Source of the DNA: JAGXTF01 sp044224315
GTDB lineage: Bacteria; Bacteroidota; Bacteroidia; NS11-12g; UBA955
Reading direction: 5' to 3'
NCBI GenBank assembly: GCA_044224315.1
Contig: JBGAKR010000004.1
Span: 186,001 to 250,000 of the forward strand
Length of the DNA: 64,000 nt
Position 1 is the first letter of the stretch. Every line of letters starts with the position of its first letter. The notes under the pieces were generated by a model. The model had not been told where the DNA came from, did no database searches, and saw only the letters and a program-made list of their open reading frames with translations. Made by a program: the position numbers and the translations under genes. Positions 8,152 to 19,713 of the stretch are shown piece by piece.

Positions 8152-9285
8152 TCAGTGATGGCTAATTGTAAACTTATCTTGGTAAAATTCACCTTCTGTA
8201 CTGAGTTGAATAAAGTACATGCCATCCGGCAGGGTTTGTGTATTCAAATTCAGCAAGCCTGCATGCTGTCCAGAGAGTACAATAGCACCTGCGGCATTTC
8301 TAAGTACCCAAGAGTACGTATTTTCCCTTGGCATTGCAATGGTCACCTTTTCATTACCGGGATTGGGATAAACCTGCAAATCCGCTGTTTTATATTTTAT
8401 AGCACTAGCGGGATAGTGATTGCCTACGGTTGCAACAAATTCAAAACTATTCTTTACCGCCAATTTGCCACTTTTATATTCAAAAACTGCAATAGCAAAC
8501 AAATACAGCCCTTCATTTACCGGCTTTAATACTAACATTTTATTGGATACAATTTCAGACAATCCCGCAGGTCCAAAAACTTTATTGGCGCTATATCCTG
8601 CAATAAAATCTGCATTCGTTGGATTAGATTCATTTTCATCGCAAGTCAATGCAAAATCACCAGCACCCAAATTGGATTGATAAGGCGTTTGAAGCACAAA
8701 AATTAACGAATCGGCATCTGCATTGCCTGCGTTCAGTTGCAAGGTATCAGCGGTATTCAGCAGCAGATTTATTCTGCTATTTATATTCAGGGTGGTATTT
8801 GAATTTCTTCTACTTGCGGTTGTTATTGCATGTATGCCCTGATATGGACCTCCGGTGCTCGAATTCCGAAGATTCCTTATGTCTGACCTGCAACACTGTT
8901 CATAATGCAATCTGTACGTTTTGTTTTTGGGTAAATCTACCCAGCCCGTGTATATGCCTTTTTTTATGCAACCAGCACCCGGCTCTAAATAATTGGTTCC
9001 AAAACCATCCTCGGCCAATTCGTTTTTAAATGTTAACTCTAAGGCCAGGTTTGCCGATTGACCGATTGAATCAAACACACAAATTTTGGCGGTTTTCTCA
9101 AATTCAAGGCTGTCAAACGGACCGGTTTTGGGGAAACATAAGCGGGTTAATTCCAATTGCACATAGTAGTGGTCCGAGTTTAGGTCGCTGCTTACATATT
9201 GACAATTCAAACGCCCGGTTAATAAATGGTTGGCCTTAAGTTGTAAGCCCAAAAATAATATTGATATAAATAATGCCCTTTTCAT
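8152..9285 (-). CDS. Secreted protein with T9SS C-terminal sorting domain (CCR-domain paralogue 1)
   Basis: Predicted cargo of the type IX secretion system, 377 aa. It has a signal peptide (MKRALFISILFLGLQLKA) and a C-terminal sorting domain of about 75 residues containing VYPNPGNEKVTIAMP and GLLNLNTQTLPDGMYFIQLS. The N-terminal region carries the cysteine pattern YEQCCRSDIRNLRNSSTG and GPYQGI, shared with the next gene on the same strand (9363-10532), so the two are paralogues. This CCR region resembles the N-terminal domain of many gliding-motility-type Bacteroidota surface proteins. The ATG at 9285 is preferred over the GTG six bases upstream. Confidence 0.75.
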   Translation of the reverse strand: MKRALFISILFLGLQLKANHLLTGRLNCQYVSSDLNSDHYYVQLELTRLCFPKTGPFDSLEFEKTAKICVFDSIGQSANLALELTFKNELAEDGFGTNYLEPGAGCIKKGIYTGWVDLPKNKTYRLHYEQCCRSDIRNLRNSSTGGPYQGIHAITTASRRNSNTTLNINSRINLLLNTADTLQLNAGNADADSLIFVLQTPYQSNLGAGDFALTCDENESNPTNADFIAGYSANKVFGPAGLSEIVSNKMLVLKPVNEGLYLFAIAVFEYKSGKLAVKNSFEFVATVGNHYPASAIKYKTADLQVYPNPGNEKVTIAMPRENTYSWVLRNAAGAIVLSGQHAGLLNLNTQTLPDGMYFIQLSTEGEFYQDKFTISHH

Positions 9286-9362
9286 ACACACAAATTAAAT
9301 TCAGCGTATGATGCTTTGTGTCATCTGCTTGCAAAACAGCCAATTATGACAGTTTATTGATT

Positions 9363-10532
9363 CTAATTGTGCATTACCACAAAGCGTTGTGCAATCTGCT
9401 GGTGTGTATCATTCAGCAATAGGGTGTATATTCCATCGGCCCAGGCTTGGGTATTTATCTCCATTTTGTTTTCAAATTTTCCTTCATACACCAGGGCCCC
9501 CTGCGCATTTATGATATGCACTTTACCCAGTTGCAATGGCGCTGCTGCAATAATCAATTTTTCCTTCACCGGGTTTGGGTACACATATAATTGGGGTTTT
9601 AAATCATCCACACTCAGGGTTACAGCAGGTTTGTTGCGGTCACGCACGTAAACCGAGCCGTTCACAATTGTGCTGGTAATCACCTTACCATTTCTCCACT
9701 CAGTTACTTTGTAGGCTATGGCATAAATGCCTTCCTTCAGCGAGTATAATCGCGCTTTGCCAGTCACAGCATCCAGAGTGTTATAACTGCCGCTGCCAAA
9801 TACTACACTGGCATCATATCCACTTATATAATCCACCAGGGTGGGGTTTACATAATTGGCAGCGCACATGGTTTGAATCGGATTGGCGCTGCTTGCGCCT
9901 TGGTATGGGGTTGTCCATTCATAACTGAGGCTGTCACCATCGCCGTCCGTCATGCTAAAATCAAATTCGGTTGTGTCCATCTGGCACATCACCTTTACGG
10001 GTTCAGTTTTGTGCAGGGCATTTTTATTGGCATCGCCTGCGGTATTAATGGTAGTTTCATACCGTATTCCCTGGTATGGCAAACTCAAATTGCTATTCTT
10101 TAAATTATCCATCATTACACGGCAGCACCTTTCCCATTTCAGCACATAATTATCTGTGCTATTCAACAGGGTTACGTTTGCACTGTAAATTGCATAGTCG
10201 GTGGGTGCCCAGCCTGTTTTAGCGCAGGCAGCCATATCCCCGTCGCTTTGTTTTTTAAATACCATTGGCAGTACCAGCGTGTCATCTACCATTTTACCGT
10301 TTTTATATATGCATATCCAAAGGTCATTATCAAAGGGTACTTCATCCTTGGTTCCATCCTGGGTCCTGTCGCGGTATAGATATACTGATATTTTATAAAT
10401 GCTTGTATTTCCGCCGGTGCCCACTTTTTCATGGCGCATATATCCACCGGTTCCATGGGTTGCACCTGCTTTTGGCACAGCGGCCCATAGTAACAGGTTT
10501 AATAAAATCAGATTGAAAAATTTAATCTTCAT
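9363..10532 (-). CDS. Secreted protein with T9SS C-terminal sorting domain (CCR-domain paralogue 2)
   Basis: Predicted T9SS cargo of 389 aa, upstream paralogue of the 8152-9285 gene. It has a signal peptide ending near KAGATHG, a beta-rich N-terminal domain with YKISVYLYRD, KWERCCRVMMDNLKNSNLSL and PYQGIRY, and a sorting domain with VYPNPVKEKLIIAA, then ALVYEGKFENKMEINTQAW and ADGIYTLLL. The ATG at 10532 is chosen because the signal peptide begins there; an in-frame start 36 bases upstream would add residues unlike a signal peptide. The two genes are 77 bases apart and may be co-transcribed. Binding partner or substrate unknown. Confidence 0.75.
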   Translation of the reverse strand: MKIKFFNLILLNLLLWAAVPKAGATHGTGGYMRHEKVGTGGNTSIYKISVYLYRDRTQDGTKDEVPFDNDLWICIYKNGKMVDDTLVLPMVFKKQSDGDMAACAKTGWAPTDYAIYSANVTLLNSTDNYVLKWERCCRVMMDNLKNSNLSLPYQGIRYETTINTAGDANKNALHKTEPVKVMCQMDTTEFDFSMTDGDGDSLSYEWTTPYQGASSANPIQTMCAANYVNPTLVDYISGYDASVVFGSGSYNTLDAVTGKARLYSLKEGIYAIAYKVTEWRNGKVITSTIVNGSVYVRDRNKPAVTLSVDDLKPQLYVYPNPVKEKLIIAAAPLQLGKVHIINAQGALVYEGKFENKMEINTQAWADGIYTLLLNDTHQQIAQRFVVMHN

Positions 10533-10636
10533 AATTATTAGATACAAAAAAACTCCAAAGTTGCCCATTTGATTTTCAACTTTTAAAATTTTACAATTCG
10601 CGCTTTGTGCCTACCCACCTTCCCTTGCATCTATGC

Positions 10637-10645
10637 TAACTTTGC
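10637..10645 (+). promoter_or_regulatory. -7 promoter box of mazG, nearly leaderless start
   Basis: TAACTTTGC matches TAnnTTTGC exactly and is followed by AGCC and then the mazG ATG at 10650. The transcript would begin at or next to the start codon. No TTG lies at the usual spacing upstream. Confidence 0.6.
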
Positions 10646-10649
10646 AGCC

Positions 10650-11426
10650 ATGAACCTCCCTCAAAAATTAGAGCAGTTTCAGCGTTTGCTGGAAATTATG
10701 GACGAGTTGCGCCTGAAATGCCCTTGGGATCGCGAGCAAACCTGGGAAAGCATCCGCCACCTGTCTATCGAGGAGGTTTACGAACTTTCCGATGCCATTT
10801 TGGATAACAATGCCCAGGAAATTAAAAAAGAGCTGGGCGATCTGCTTTTGCATATTGTGTTTTACTCCAAAATTGCCGACGAAAAAGCCGCCTTCGATAT
10901 AGGTGATGTAATCGATGAGCTTTGTGCCAAACTCATACGCCGCCACCCCCATATTTATGGCACCGTAGAGGCCGAAAACTCCGATACCGTAAAAGCAAAT
11001 TGGGAACAAATCAAGCTGCAGGAGAAAGGGAATGAACGCAAAAGTGTGTTGCAGGGTTTGCCCAAATCCATGCCGGCACTTGTAAAAGCCTATCGCATGC
11101 AGGAAAAAGTATCGTCCGTGGGTTTCGATTGGGATACCGCCGATGAGTGTTTTGCCAAGGTAAAAGAAGAGCTGCACGAGTTCGAAACCGCCGCCAATCC
11201 CCAAGAAAAAGATAAGGAGTTTGGCGATTTGTTATTTGCACTGGTAAACTTCGCCCGCAAAAGCGGCATCAACCCCGACGATGCCTTGGAGCATACCAAC
11301 AAAAAATTCCAATCCCGCTTTCAGTATATCGAGGAGCAGGCGGCCCAGGCCAATCGCAACTTAAATGATATGTCGCTGCAGGAAATGGATGTATTCTGGA
11401 ACCAAAGCAAGCAGTTTTTTAAGTAA
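10650..11426 (+). CDS. mazG: Nucleoside triphosphate pyrophosphohydrolase MazG
   Basis: Hydrolyses (d)NTPs, including non-canonical ones, to NMP and pyrophosphate. The protein has two MazG folds. The first contains CPWDREQTWESIRHLSIEE, KKELGDLLLHIVFYSKIAD and RRHPHIYG. The second contains SVGFDWDTADECFAKVKEEL and KEFGDLLFALVNFAR, where the Glu and Asp residues coordinate Mg2+. It has 258 aa, matching E. coli MazG. The ATG at 10650 is preferred over an upstream in-frame start at 10605 because it follows a -7 box and gives the normal N-terminus. Its end abuts the convergent lipoprotein gene. It is not next to mazEF here. Confidence 0.94.
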   Translation: MNLPQKLEQFQRLLEIMDELRLKCPWDREQTWESIRHLSIEEVYELSDAILDNNAQEIKKELGDLLLHIVFYSKIADEKAAFDIGDVIDELCAKLIRRHPHIYGTVEAENSDTVKANWEQIKLQEKGNERKSVLQGLPKSMPALVKAYRMQEKVSSVGFDWDTADECFAKVKEELHEFETAANPQEKDKEFGDLLFALVNFARKSGINPDDALEHTNKKFQSRFQYIEEQAAQANRNLNDMSLQEMDVFWNQSKQFFK

Positions 11427-11864
11427 TCATTTGGCTTTCTTCCCAGTAAATGTGAGCATTTTTAGGTTCCCGGCCCCACAATAGATGCTAAAATAAAGAG
11501 TTGTATCTCCTTTTTCATTTTTTAAACAGTAATAACTTGGCTTGCAACCAAATGGCCAAAACTGCCCGCATTTCGAATTCGAGTCTCTGTTTACAGGAAT
11601 CGTTCCTTGGTTTTTAATAGAAAGAATAAACGAGTCGTCCTTTATAACCTCACTTAGCAATAAATCCTGTTCGCAGTTACTGTAATATTCTTTATATCCG
11701 GCGCTATATGTATAAGTAGTACATTTTCCCAGATATTTTCCTGCATAGAACACAAACCAGGGCTTTGCCCTCTTCTCAGTCGTTTTTATTTTATTAATAT
11801 CTTTTTTGCATGCCAAAAAAATTAAAGTAAAAATTATAGCTATCCTTAAAAATCGTATACCCAA
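11427..11864 (-). CDS. Small lipoprotein, unknown function
   Basis: Not recognised. A 145-residue protein with a lipoprotein signal (IAIIFTLIFLAC, Cys19 as the likely lipidated residue) and a charged mature part with several cysteines (for example KCTTYTYSAGYKEYYSNCEQ). The only start in frame with the signal is a TTG at 11864; no ATG or GTG is nearby, so the start is uncertain. It converges on mazG with no gap. A second small lipoprotein gene follows upstream on the same strand (12073-12438). Confidence 0.55.
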   Translation of the reverse strand: MGIRFLRIAIIFTLIFLACKKDINKIKTTEKRAKPWFVFYAGKYLGKCTTYTYSAGYKEYYSNCEQDLLLSEVIKDDSFILSIKNQGTIPVNRDSNSKCGQFWPFGCKPSYYCLKNEKGDTTLYFSIYCGAGNLKMLTFTGKKAK

Positions 11865-11870
11865 AGAAAC

Positions 11871-12011
11871 TCAACGATAAGCATCTAGGCAATAGACTGC
11901 AATCAGGTAATTGTCATAAATTTTCGGGCCTATTTCGCGCCATCCACTGTAGCCGTCCGTGTGCCAGTCGCGCAGGGCCAGCGGCTGTCTGGGCTTCCTG
12001 CCGGTTGCCCG
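11871..12011 (-). pseudogene. Open reading-frame tail without a start (possible gene remnant)
   Basis: On the minus strand a 46-codon open frame ends at 11871 and reads DWHTDGYSGWREIGPKIYDN, then YLIAVYCLDAYR and stop. That composition looks like real protein, yet the frame has no start codon and runs back into a GC-rich stretch, where a stop (TGA at 12012-12014) closes it. It could be the C-terminus of a decayed gene, or the coding-like look may be chance. I know no family for it. Confidence 0.25.
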
Positions 12012-12070
12012 TCATCCTGCGTCCCTGTCGGCCTGCCGCCCGGCCGGCTGCCGTTTCTACCGCGGGCAGG
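11946..12070 (+). other. GC-rich non-genic island
   Basis: Between two AT-richer lipoprotein genes lies a run of about 125 bases dominated by G and C: 44 of 60 bases from 12001 to 12060, including the palindromic GCCGCCCGGCCGGC. It holds no complete gene on either strand. Base use is unlike every other intergenic region in the window. It may be an imported element, a structured RNA or a degenerate repeat; nothing in the sequence decides between these. Confidence 0.45.
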
Positions 12071-12072
12071 GC

Positions 12073-12438
12073 TTAGTTGGCTGGTGGTTTCACATATATT
12101 TCAAAATCCTGGGTTTTTAATATTCCATAGGCTTTTTCGTATCCCACGCATATCCGGCAATGCAGTATACCCGTATCCTTCAGGGGTATACGCCAGTAAT
12201 GGTCTGTTTCTGCCGGGTATACTGTAAAATGTGTATTAAACTCTTGCGTATCCTTTACAATGGCCAACCAGGCATAATCGCCCTGGCAGCAATTGTAAAT
12301 AGTAAGCGTGTCGTGAGTGGTAAGGGAATGGGAATTTATCAGGCTGTAGCAAATACTGGCTTCTTTCAATATTTGTGGTTTACAGCATGTGCTTATAATG
12401 GTAAAAAGTAAAGCAATATATCCAATACAGCCTTTCAT
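12073..12438 (-). CDS. Small cysteine-rich lipoprotein, unknown function
   Basis: Not recognised. A 121-residue protein with a lipoprotein-type signal (GYIALLFTIISTCCKP; lipidated Cys at 18 or 19) and a mature part holding paired cysteines (YNCCQGDYAW, LHCRICVGYEK). The start is the ATG at 12438. The stop codon lies at the edge of the GC-rich island. It lies just downstream of the rRNA operon terminator on the same strand but is probably a separate transcript. Confidence 0.5.
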   Translation of the reverse strand: MKGCIGYIALLFTIISTCCKPQILKEASICYSLINSHSLTTHDTLTIYNCCQGDYAWLAIVKDTQEFNTHFTVYPAETDHYWRIPLKDTGILHCRICVGYEKAYGILKTQDFEIYVKPPAN

Positions 12439-12524
12439 GCCTCCGGTGTTAAATGTAACGCTGTGGAGGTGTTAAAAATTGTTTAGTTAATAAATATCCT
12501 GAATAGGATTACAAGGTATAGAGC

Positions 12525-12557
12525 AAAAAAAAGCCCCTGCACTTTCGTGAGGGGCTT
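12525..12557 (-). terminator. Rho-independent terminator of the rRNA operon
   Basis: Read on the minus strand, AAGCCCCT and AGGGGCTT form a perfect 8-bp stem with an 11-base loop, followed by a run of T (the A-run at 12525-12532 on the plus strand). It lies 11 bases past the 3' end of 5S rRNA. Confidence 0.85.
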
Positions 12558-12567
12558 GTAAATAAAT

Positions 12568-12676
<109 letters not shown>

Positions 12677-12701
12677 AAGATCTTAAAAAGGTCTATGACA
12701 A

Positions 12702-12718
12702 ATGTTGGAAATAAGAAA
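12702..12718 (-). other. 23S processing stem, 3' arm
   Basis: ATGTTGGAAATAAGAAA on the plus strand is the exact reverse complement of 15547-15563 on the other side of 23S. In the precursor the two arms would pair over 17 bp and bracket 23S, as in the RNase III processing stalks of other bacteria. Confidence 0.75.
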
Positions 12719-12737
12719 CCAGAAGAAACATATTAAA

Positions 12738-15535
<2,798 letters not shown>

Positions 15536-15546
15536 TCTTCTAGAAT

Positions 15547-15563
15547 TTTCTTATTTCCAACAT
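15547..15563 (-). other. 23S processing stem, 5' arm
   Basis: Exact reverse complement of 12702-12718 (17 bp). It lies between 23S and the tRNA-like element and would form the base of the 23S precursor stalk. Confidence 0.75.
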
Positions 15564-15600
15564 GTCAAAGAACTTTTCCAAACAGATAAATCTGAGTGGA

Positions 15601-15676
15601 TGGTGGGTTATTACGGATTCGAACCGAAAGTCTTTTCGCCTGATTGCGAACTGCTCTGCCATTGAGCTATTAATCC
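15601..15676 (-). tRNA. Degenerate tRNA-like element, anticodon not assignable
   Basis: Read on the minus strand this 76-base segment has tRNA form: a D arm TAGCTCAATGGCAGAGCA, an anticodon-type stem TTCGC/GCGAA, a T loop TTCGAAT and an encoded CCA end. It departs from a normal tRNA. The acceptor stem has two mismatches (A3-C70, A7-A66), the T stem has one (T-T), and the anticodon loop has six bases (AATCAG) with no T at position 33. So no amino acid can be assigned. It lies between tRNA-Ala and 23S and would be transcribed with them. It is either a pseudo-tRNA or an unusual tRNA-like RNA. Confidence 0.5.
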
Positions 15677-15714
15677 AATAAGTAAAGAACGAGAATCTAT
15701 TTCAGATTCTAATC

Positions 15715-15791
15715 TGGTGGAGAATAACGGATTCGAACCGTTGACCCCCTGCGTGCAAGGCAGGTGCTCTAGCCAGCTGAGCTAATTCCCC
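15715..15791 (-). tRNA. tRNA-Ala (anticodon TGC)
   Basis: On the minus strand the gene begins GGGGAATTAGCTCAGCTGG, has the anticodon loop CTTGCAC (anticodon TGC) on the stem CCTGC/GCAGG, the T arm AACGGTTCGAATCCGTT and an encoded CCA. It is the second spacer tRNA of the rRNA operon. Confidence 0.95.
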
Positions 15792-15823
15792 GATGCGTGT
15801 TTATAGCGATGTGCTATAATTTG

Positions 15824-15897
15824 TAGTCCCGAGCAGACTTGAACTGCTGACCCCTACATTATCAGTGTAGTGCTCTAACCAACTGAGCTACGGGACT
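15824..15897 (-). tRNA. tRNA-Ile (anticodon GAT)
   Basis: On the minus strand it begins AGTCCCGTAGCTCAGTTGG, with the anticodon loop CTGATAA (anticodon GAT) on the stem CTACA/TGTAG and the T arm GCAGTTCAAGTCTGC. The 3' end reads CGGGACTA followed by CAA, so CCA is not encoded and must be added. It is the first spacer tRNA after 16S. Confidence 0.95.
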
Positions 15898-15960
15898 AAG
15901 CAGCAGTTTTCAGTAGCCTGGTTACAACCACGTCATCGTTGAAGATGTTTTAGAACGAAA

Positions 15961-15984
15961 TTGAAAGAGATAAGGAATAGCGAG
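15961..15984 (-). other. 16S processing stem, 3' arm
   Basis: TTGAAAGAGATAAGGAATAG followed by CGAG is complementary, with a small bulge, to 17584-17610 on the far side of 16S. The two would pair in the precursor RNA and mark where 16S is cut out. Confidence 0.7.
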
Positions 15985-16015
15985 TTTGTCGAAATTATTG
16001 TGTCTAGAAGACTCT

Positions 16016-17538
<1,523 letters not shown>

Positions 17539-17583
17539 TAAAAGATTTGATCTCCGACTTCCCAAAGTTTTATCTTCGGTTGG

Positions 17584-17610
17584 CTCGCTATTCCTTACTT
17601 ATCTTTCAAA
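17584..17610 (-). other. 16S processing stem, 5' arm
   Basis: Complementary to 15961-15984: the plus strand here reads CTCGCTATTCCTTA and then TCTTTCAAA, mirroring the other arm with a short bulge. It lies in the leader about 45 bases upstream of mature 16S. Confidence 0.7.
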
Positions 17611-17677
17611 GAACTTTATAAAAGCGCCGTAGCGGTTTTAAGTCATTTTTGTTTCCCGTATTGTTCTGAACGGGGCT

Positions 17678-17708
17678 GCAAAATTAATACTTATTTTTTA
17701 ATTGTCAA
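17678..17708 (-). promoter_or_regulatory. rRNA promoter P1 (gene-proximal)
   Basis: On the minus strand a TTGAC (-33) is followed after 19 bases (counted from TTG) by TAATTTTGC, a perfect TAnnTTTGC -7 box, and then AGCCCCGTTC. It is the closest of three near-identical promoters, about 140 bases before mature 16S. Confidence 0.75.
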
Positions 17709-17764
17709 GTATTTTTTAAAAAATTTTTAATTTTTTTTCTTCAGCAGTGTCTCAGAACGGGGGT

Positions 17765-17797
17765 GCAAATGTAATGCTATTTATTTCCAAAAGTCAA
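17765..17797 (-). promoter_or_regulatory. rRNA promoter P2
   Basis: Minus strand: TTGAC, 21-base spacer counted from TTG, then TACATTTGC and ACCCCCGTTC. Spacing to P1 is 87 bases. Both core elements and the start region match P1 and P3. Confidence 0.75.
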
Positions 17798-17857
17798 GCA
17801 CTTTTTAAATTATTTTTCAGCACTTGTTTTCAGAGTCATAAATACCAGAACGGGGCT

Positions 17858-17890
17858 GCAAATATACACTTTCAAAATTCGCAAATGCAA
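17858..17890 (-). promoter_or_regulatory. rRNA promoter P3 (distal)
   Basis: Minus strand: TTG, 21-base spacer, TATATTTGC and AGCCCCGTTC. It lies 93 bases upstream of P2 and only about 54 bases after the queA stop codon. No terminator was seen between queA and P3. Confidence 0.75.
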
Positions 17891-17943
17891 GCTATTTATT
17901 GAATATTTTTTAATTAATTTCTCAAACACAATACCAGCGCGGT

Positions 17944-19125
17944 TTATGGCATCAATAAAGAACTGTCGCCATAACTCAAAAACCGGTATTTCTGGGCTTT
18001 CGCATGGGTATATACCCCCTCCCATTTACCCCCAATTAGAGCAGATATTAACAAAATTAATGTTGAACCTGGTTGATGAAAGTTGGTAATGATGCCTTTC
18101 GACAGCTTAAAATTGTATCCGGGCATGATAAAAATTCCGGTTTCACCCGATAAAAAATTGCCGTTTTTAACCATAAACTCCTTTAAAATCAACAAAGATT
18201 CTTTCACCGACAACCGATTTAAGGCAGGATTATAACCTACATCGTCTTTAATTATGTTAAAATCCGAAACACCTAAACTTAGATTCACTCCTATATAGTA
18301 CAAACTTTCTACCACCCTTAACGATGTTGTACCTACCGGTATTACAGGGCCCGGGGCATTTATAAGACTATCCACCAAGGCTGTACTAATGCTAAACCGC
18401 TCATTGTGCATGGTATGTTCATTTGCAAACTGCACGGTTACCGGCTTAAAAGTACCAGCACCAACGTGCAATGTGAGAAAGCTTTGTTGGATTCCGGATG
18501 CTTTTAAACTATTTAAAACGCTATCGGTAAAGTGCAAGCTGGCCGTTGGCGCAGCAACTGCACCTGCTTCGCGGGCAAATACAGTTTGATACCTTTCTTT
18601 ATCCGACTCCACCACTTCCCTCTTTATATATGGAGGCAGAGGTACTTTACCCGCTTTTTCAATGGCTTCTGCAATAGAACCCCCGCCAAGCACTGTAAGT
18701 TTTATAATATTAGAATCGCGTTGGGCCCAGTTAACATCCAGTATATCTGCTGCACCATTATCTGAGACAAAAGGTAAAGTAAGATGCTCGCCTTCATGGA
18801 ATTTGCGCCGATTGCCAATCAGACAATGCCATTGCGACCAGTCTGGTTGAAGGGATTCGAGTAAAAATACCTCTATATTGCCTTTCTCCGTTTCAAACAG
18901 CAATCGGGCAGGAATAACTTTGGTATCATTAAAAATCAGGGTAGTCTGTGGGGGCAAATAGGCCGACAGCTGATGAAACACAGCATCTGTTATTCTACCT
19001 TGATTGTAAACCAGTAATTTGGATGCATCCCGCACCGGAATCGGATAATTGGCAATCATTTCAGCGGGCAGATCATAATCAAAATCTGCCATATTGATTT
19101 TGGGCAAAAAAGCACCCGGACTCAT
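17944..19125 (-). CDS. queA: tRNA preQ1(34) S-adenosylmethionine ribosyltransferase-isomerase
   Basis: Transfers the ribosyl part of SAM to preQ1 at position 34 of tRNAs for Tyr, His, Asn and Asp, giving epoxyqueuosine. Recognisable segments are DYDLPAEMIANYP near the start, FNDTKVIPARL, KVPLPPYIKRE, AAPTASLHFTDSVLNSL, LTLHVGAGTFKPV and NFHQPGSTLILLISALIG. It has 393 aa; the C-terminus is somewhat longer than in E. coli (356). The ATG overlaps the rdgB stop (ATGA), which supports the start. The next step, QueG, is encoded at 43220-44116. No terminator separates queA from the rRNA promoters. Confidence 0.95.
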   Translation of the reverse strand: MSPGAFLPKINMADFDYDLPAEMIANYPIPVRDASKLLVYNQGRITDAVFHQLSAYLPPQTTLIFNDTKVIPARLLFETEKGNIEVFLLESLQPDWSQWHCLIGNRRKFHEGEHLTLPFVSDNGAADILDVNWAQRDSNIIKLTVLGGGSIAEAIEKAGKVPLPPYIKREVVESDKERYQTVFAREAGAVAAPTASLHFTDSVLNSLKASGIQQSFLTLHVGAGTFKPVTVQFANEHTMHNERFSISTALVDSLINAPGPVIPVGTTSLRVVESLYYIGVNLSLGVSDFNIIKDDVGYNPALNRLSVKESLLILKEFMVKNGNFLSGETGIFIMPGYNFKLSKGIITNFHQPGSTLILLISALIGGKWEGVYTHAKAQKYRFLSYGDSSLLMP

Positions 19126-19709
19126 CGCAATTGGGCTTTTGTAAGGTATTCGGCCAATAAACGCACTGCTTTTCCTCTGTGGCTGATGCTATTTTTTTCA
19201 TCCAGCGACATTTCGGCAAATGTTTGGTTATAGCCTGCTGGTAAAAAAATCGGATCGTAACCAAACCCGGCATTTCCGGCGTAATTATTTGTAATGGTGC
19301 CCTTCACTTCGCCCTCCAGATAAGTGGGGATTCCGTTTTCATTAATATAACAAAACACGGTTTTGAAAGCAGCATTTCGATTTTGAATCCCATTCAGGTT
19401 CTTTAAAAGCAGGTTGCAATTATCTGCGAATGAAGCCTCAGGGCCGGCATAGCGCGCAGAGTACACGCCAGGTTGCCCGTTTAACGCGTCTACTTCCAAT
19501 CCGGTATCATCGGCAAAACAGGGTTTGCCAAATGCCTGAAAAATAGTTTGTGCTTTTATCAGTGCATTTTGTTGCAAGGTTGAACCGGTTTCAGGGATTT
19601 CCTGTAGATAGTTTAAATCCGCCAGGGTAATGATTTCGATGCCAACTGGCAAGGCAGCTGCAATCTCCTGCGCTTTGTGCGCGTTGTGCGTAGCAAATAT
19701 GAGTTGCAC
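19122..19709 (-). CDS. rdgB: XTP/dITP diphosphatase (HAM1/RdgB family)
   Basis: House-cleaning enzyme that hydrolyses XTP, dITP and ITP to monophosphates, keeping deaminated purines out of DNA. Motifs: FATHNAHKAQEI at the N-terminus (substrate loop), FADDTGLEVDALNGQPGVYS, SARYAGPEAS, GNAGFGYDPIFLP and SHRGKAVR near the end. It has 195 aa, normal length. It lies 4 bases after scoA and overlaps queA by 4 bases in a run of co-directed genes. Together with MazG (10650-11426) the window encodes two nucleotide-sanitising enzymes. Confidence 0.95.
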   Translation of the reverse strand: MQLIFATHNAHKAQEIAAALPVGIEIITLADLNYLQEIPETGSTLQQNALIKAQTIFQAFGKPCFADDTGLEVDALNGQPGVYSARYAGPEASFADNCNLLLKNLNGIQNRNAAFKTVFCYINENGIPTYLEGEVKGTITNNYAGNAGFGYDPIFLPAGYNQTFAEMSLDEKNSISHRGKAVRLLAEYLTKAQLR

Positions 19710-19713
19710 TGAA

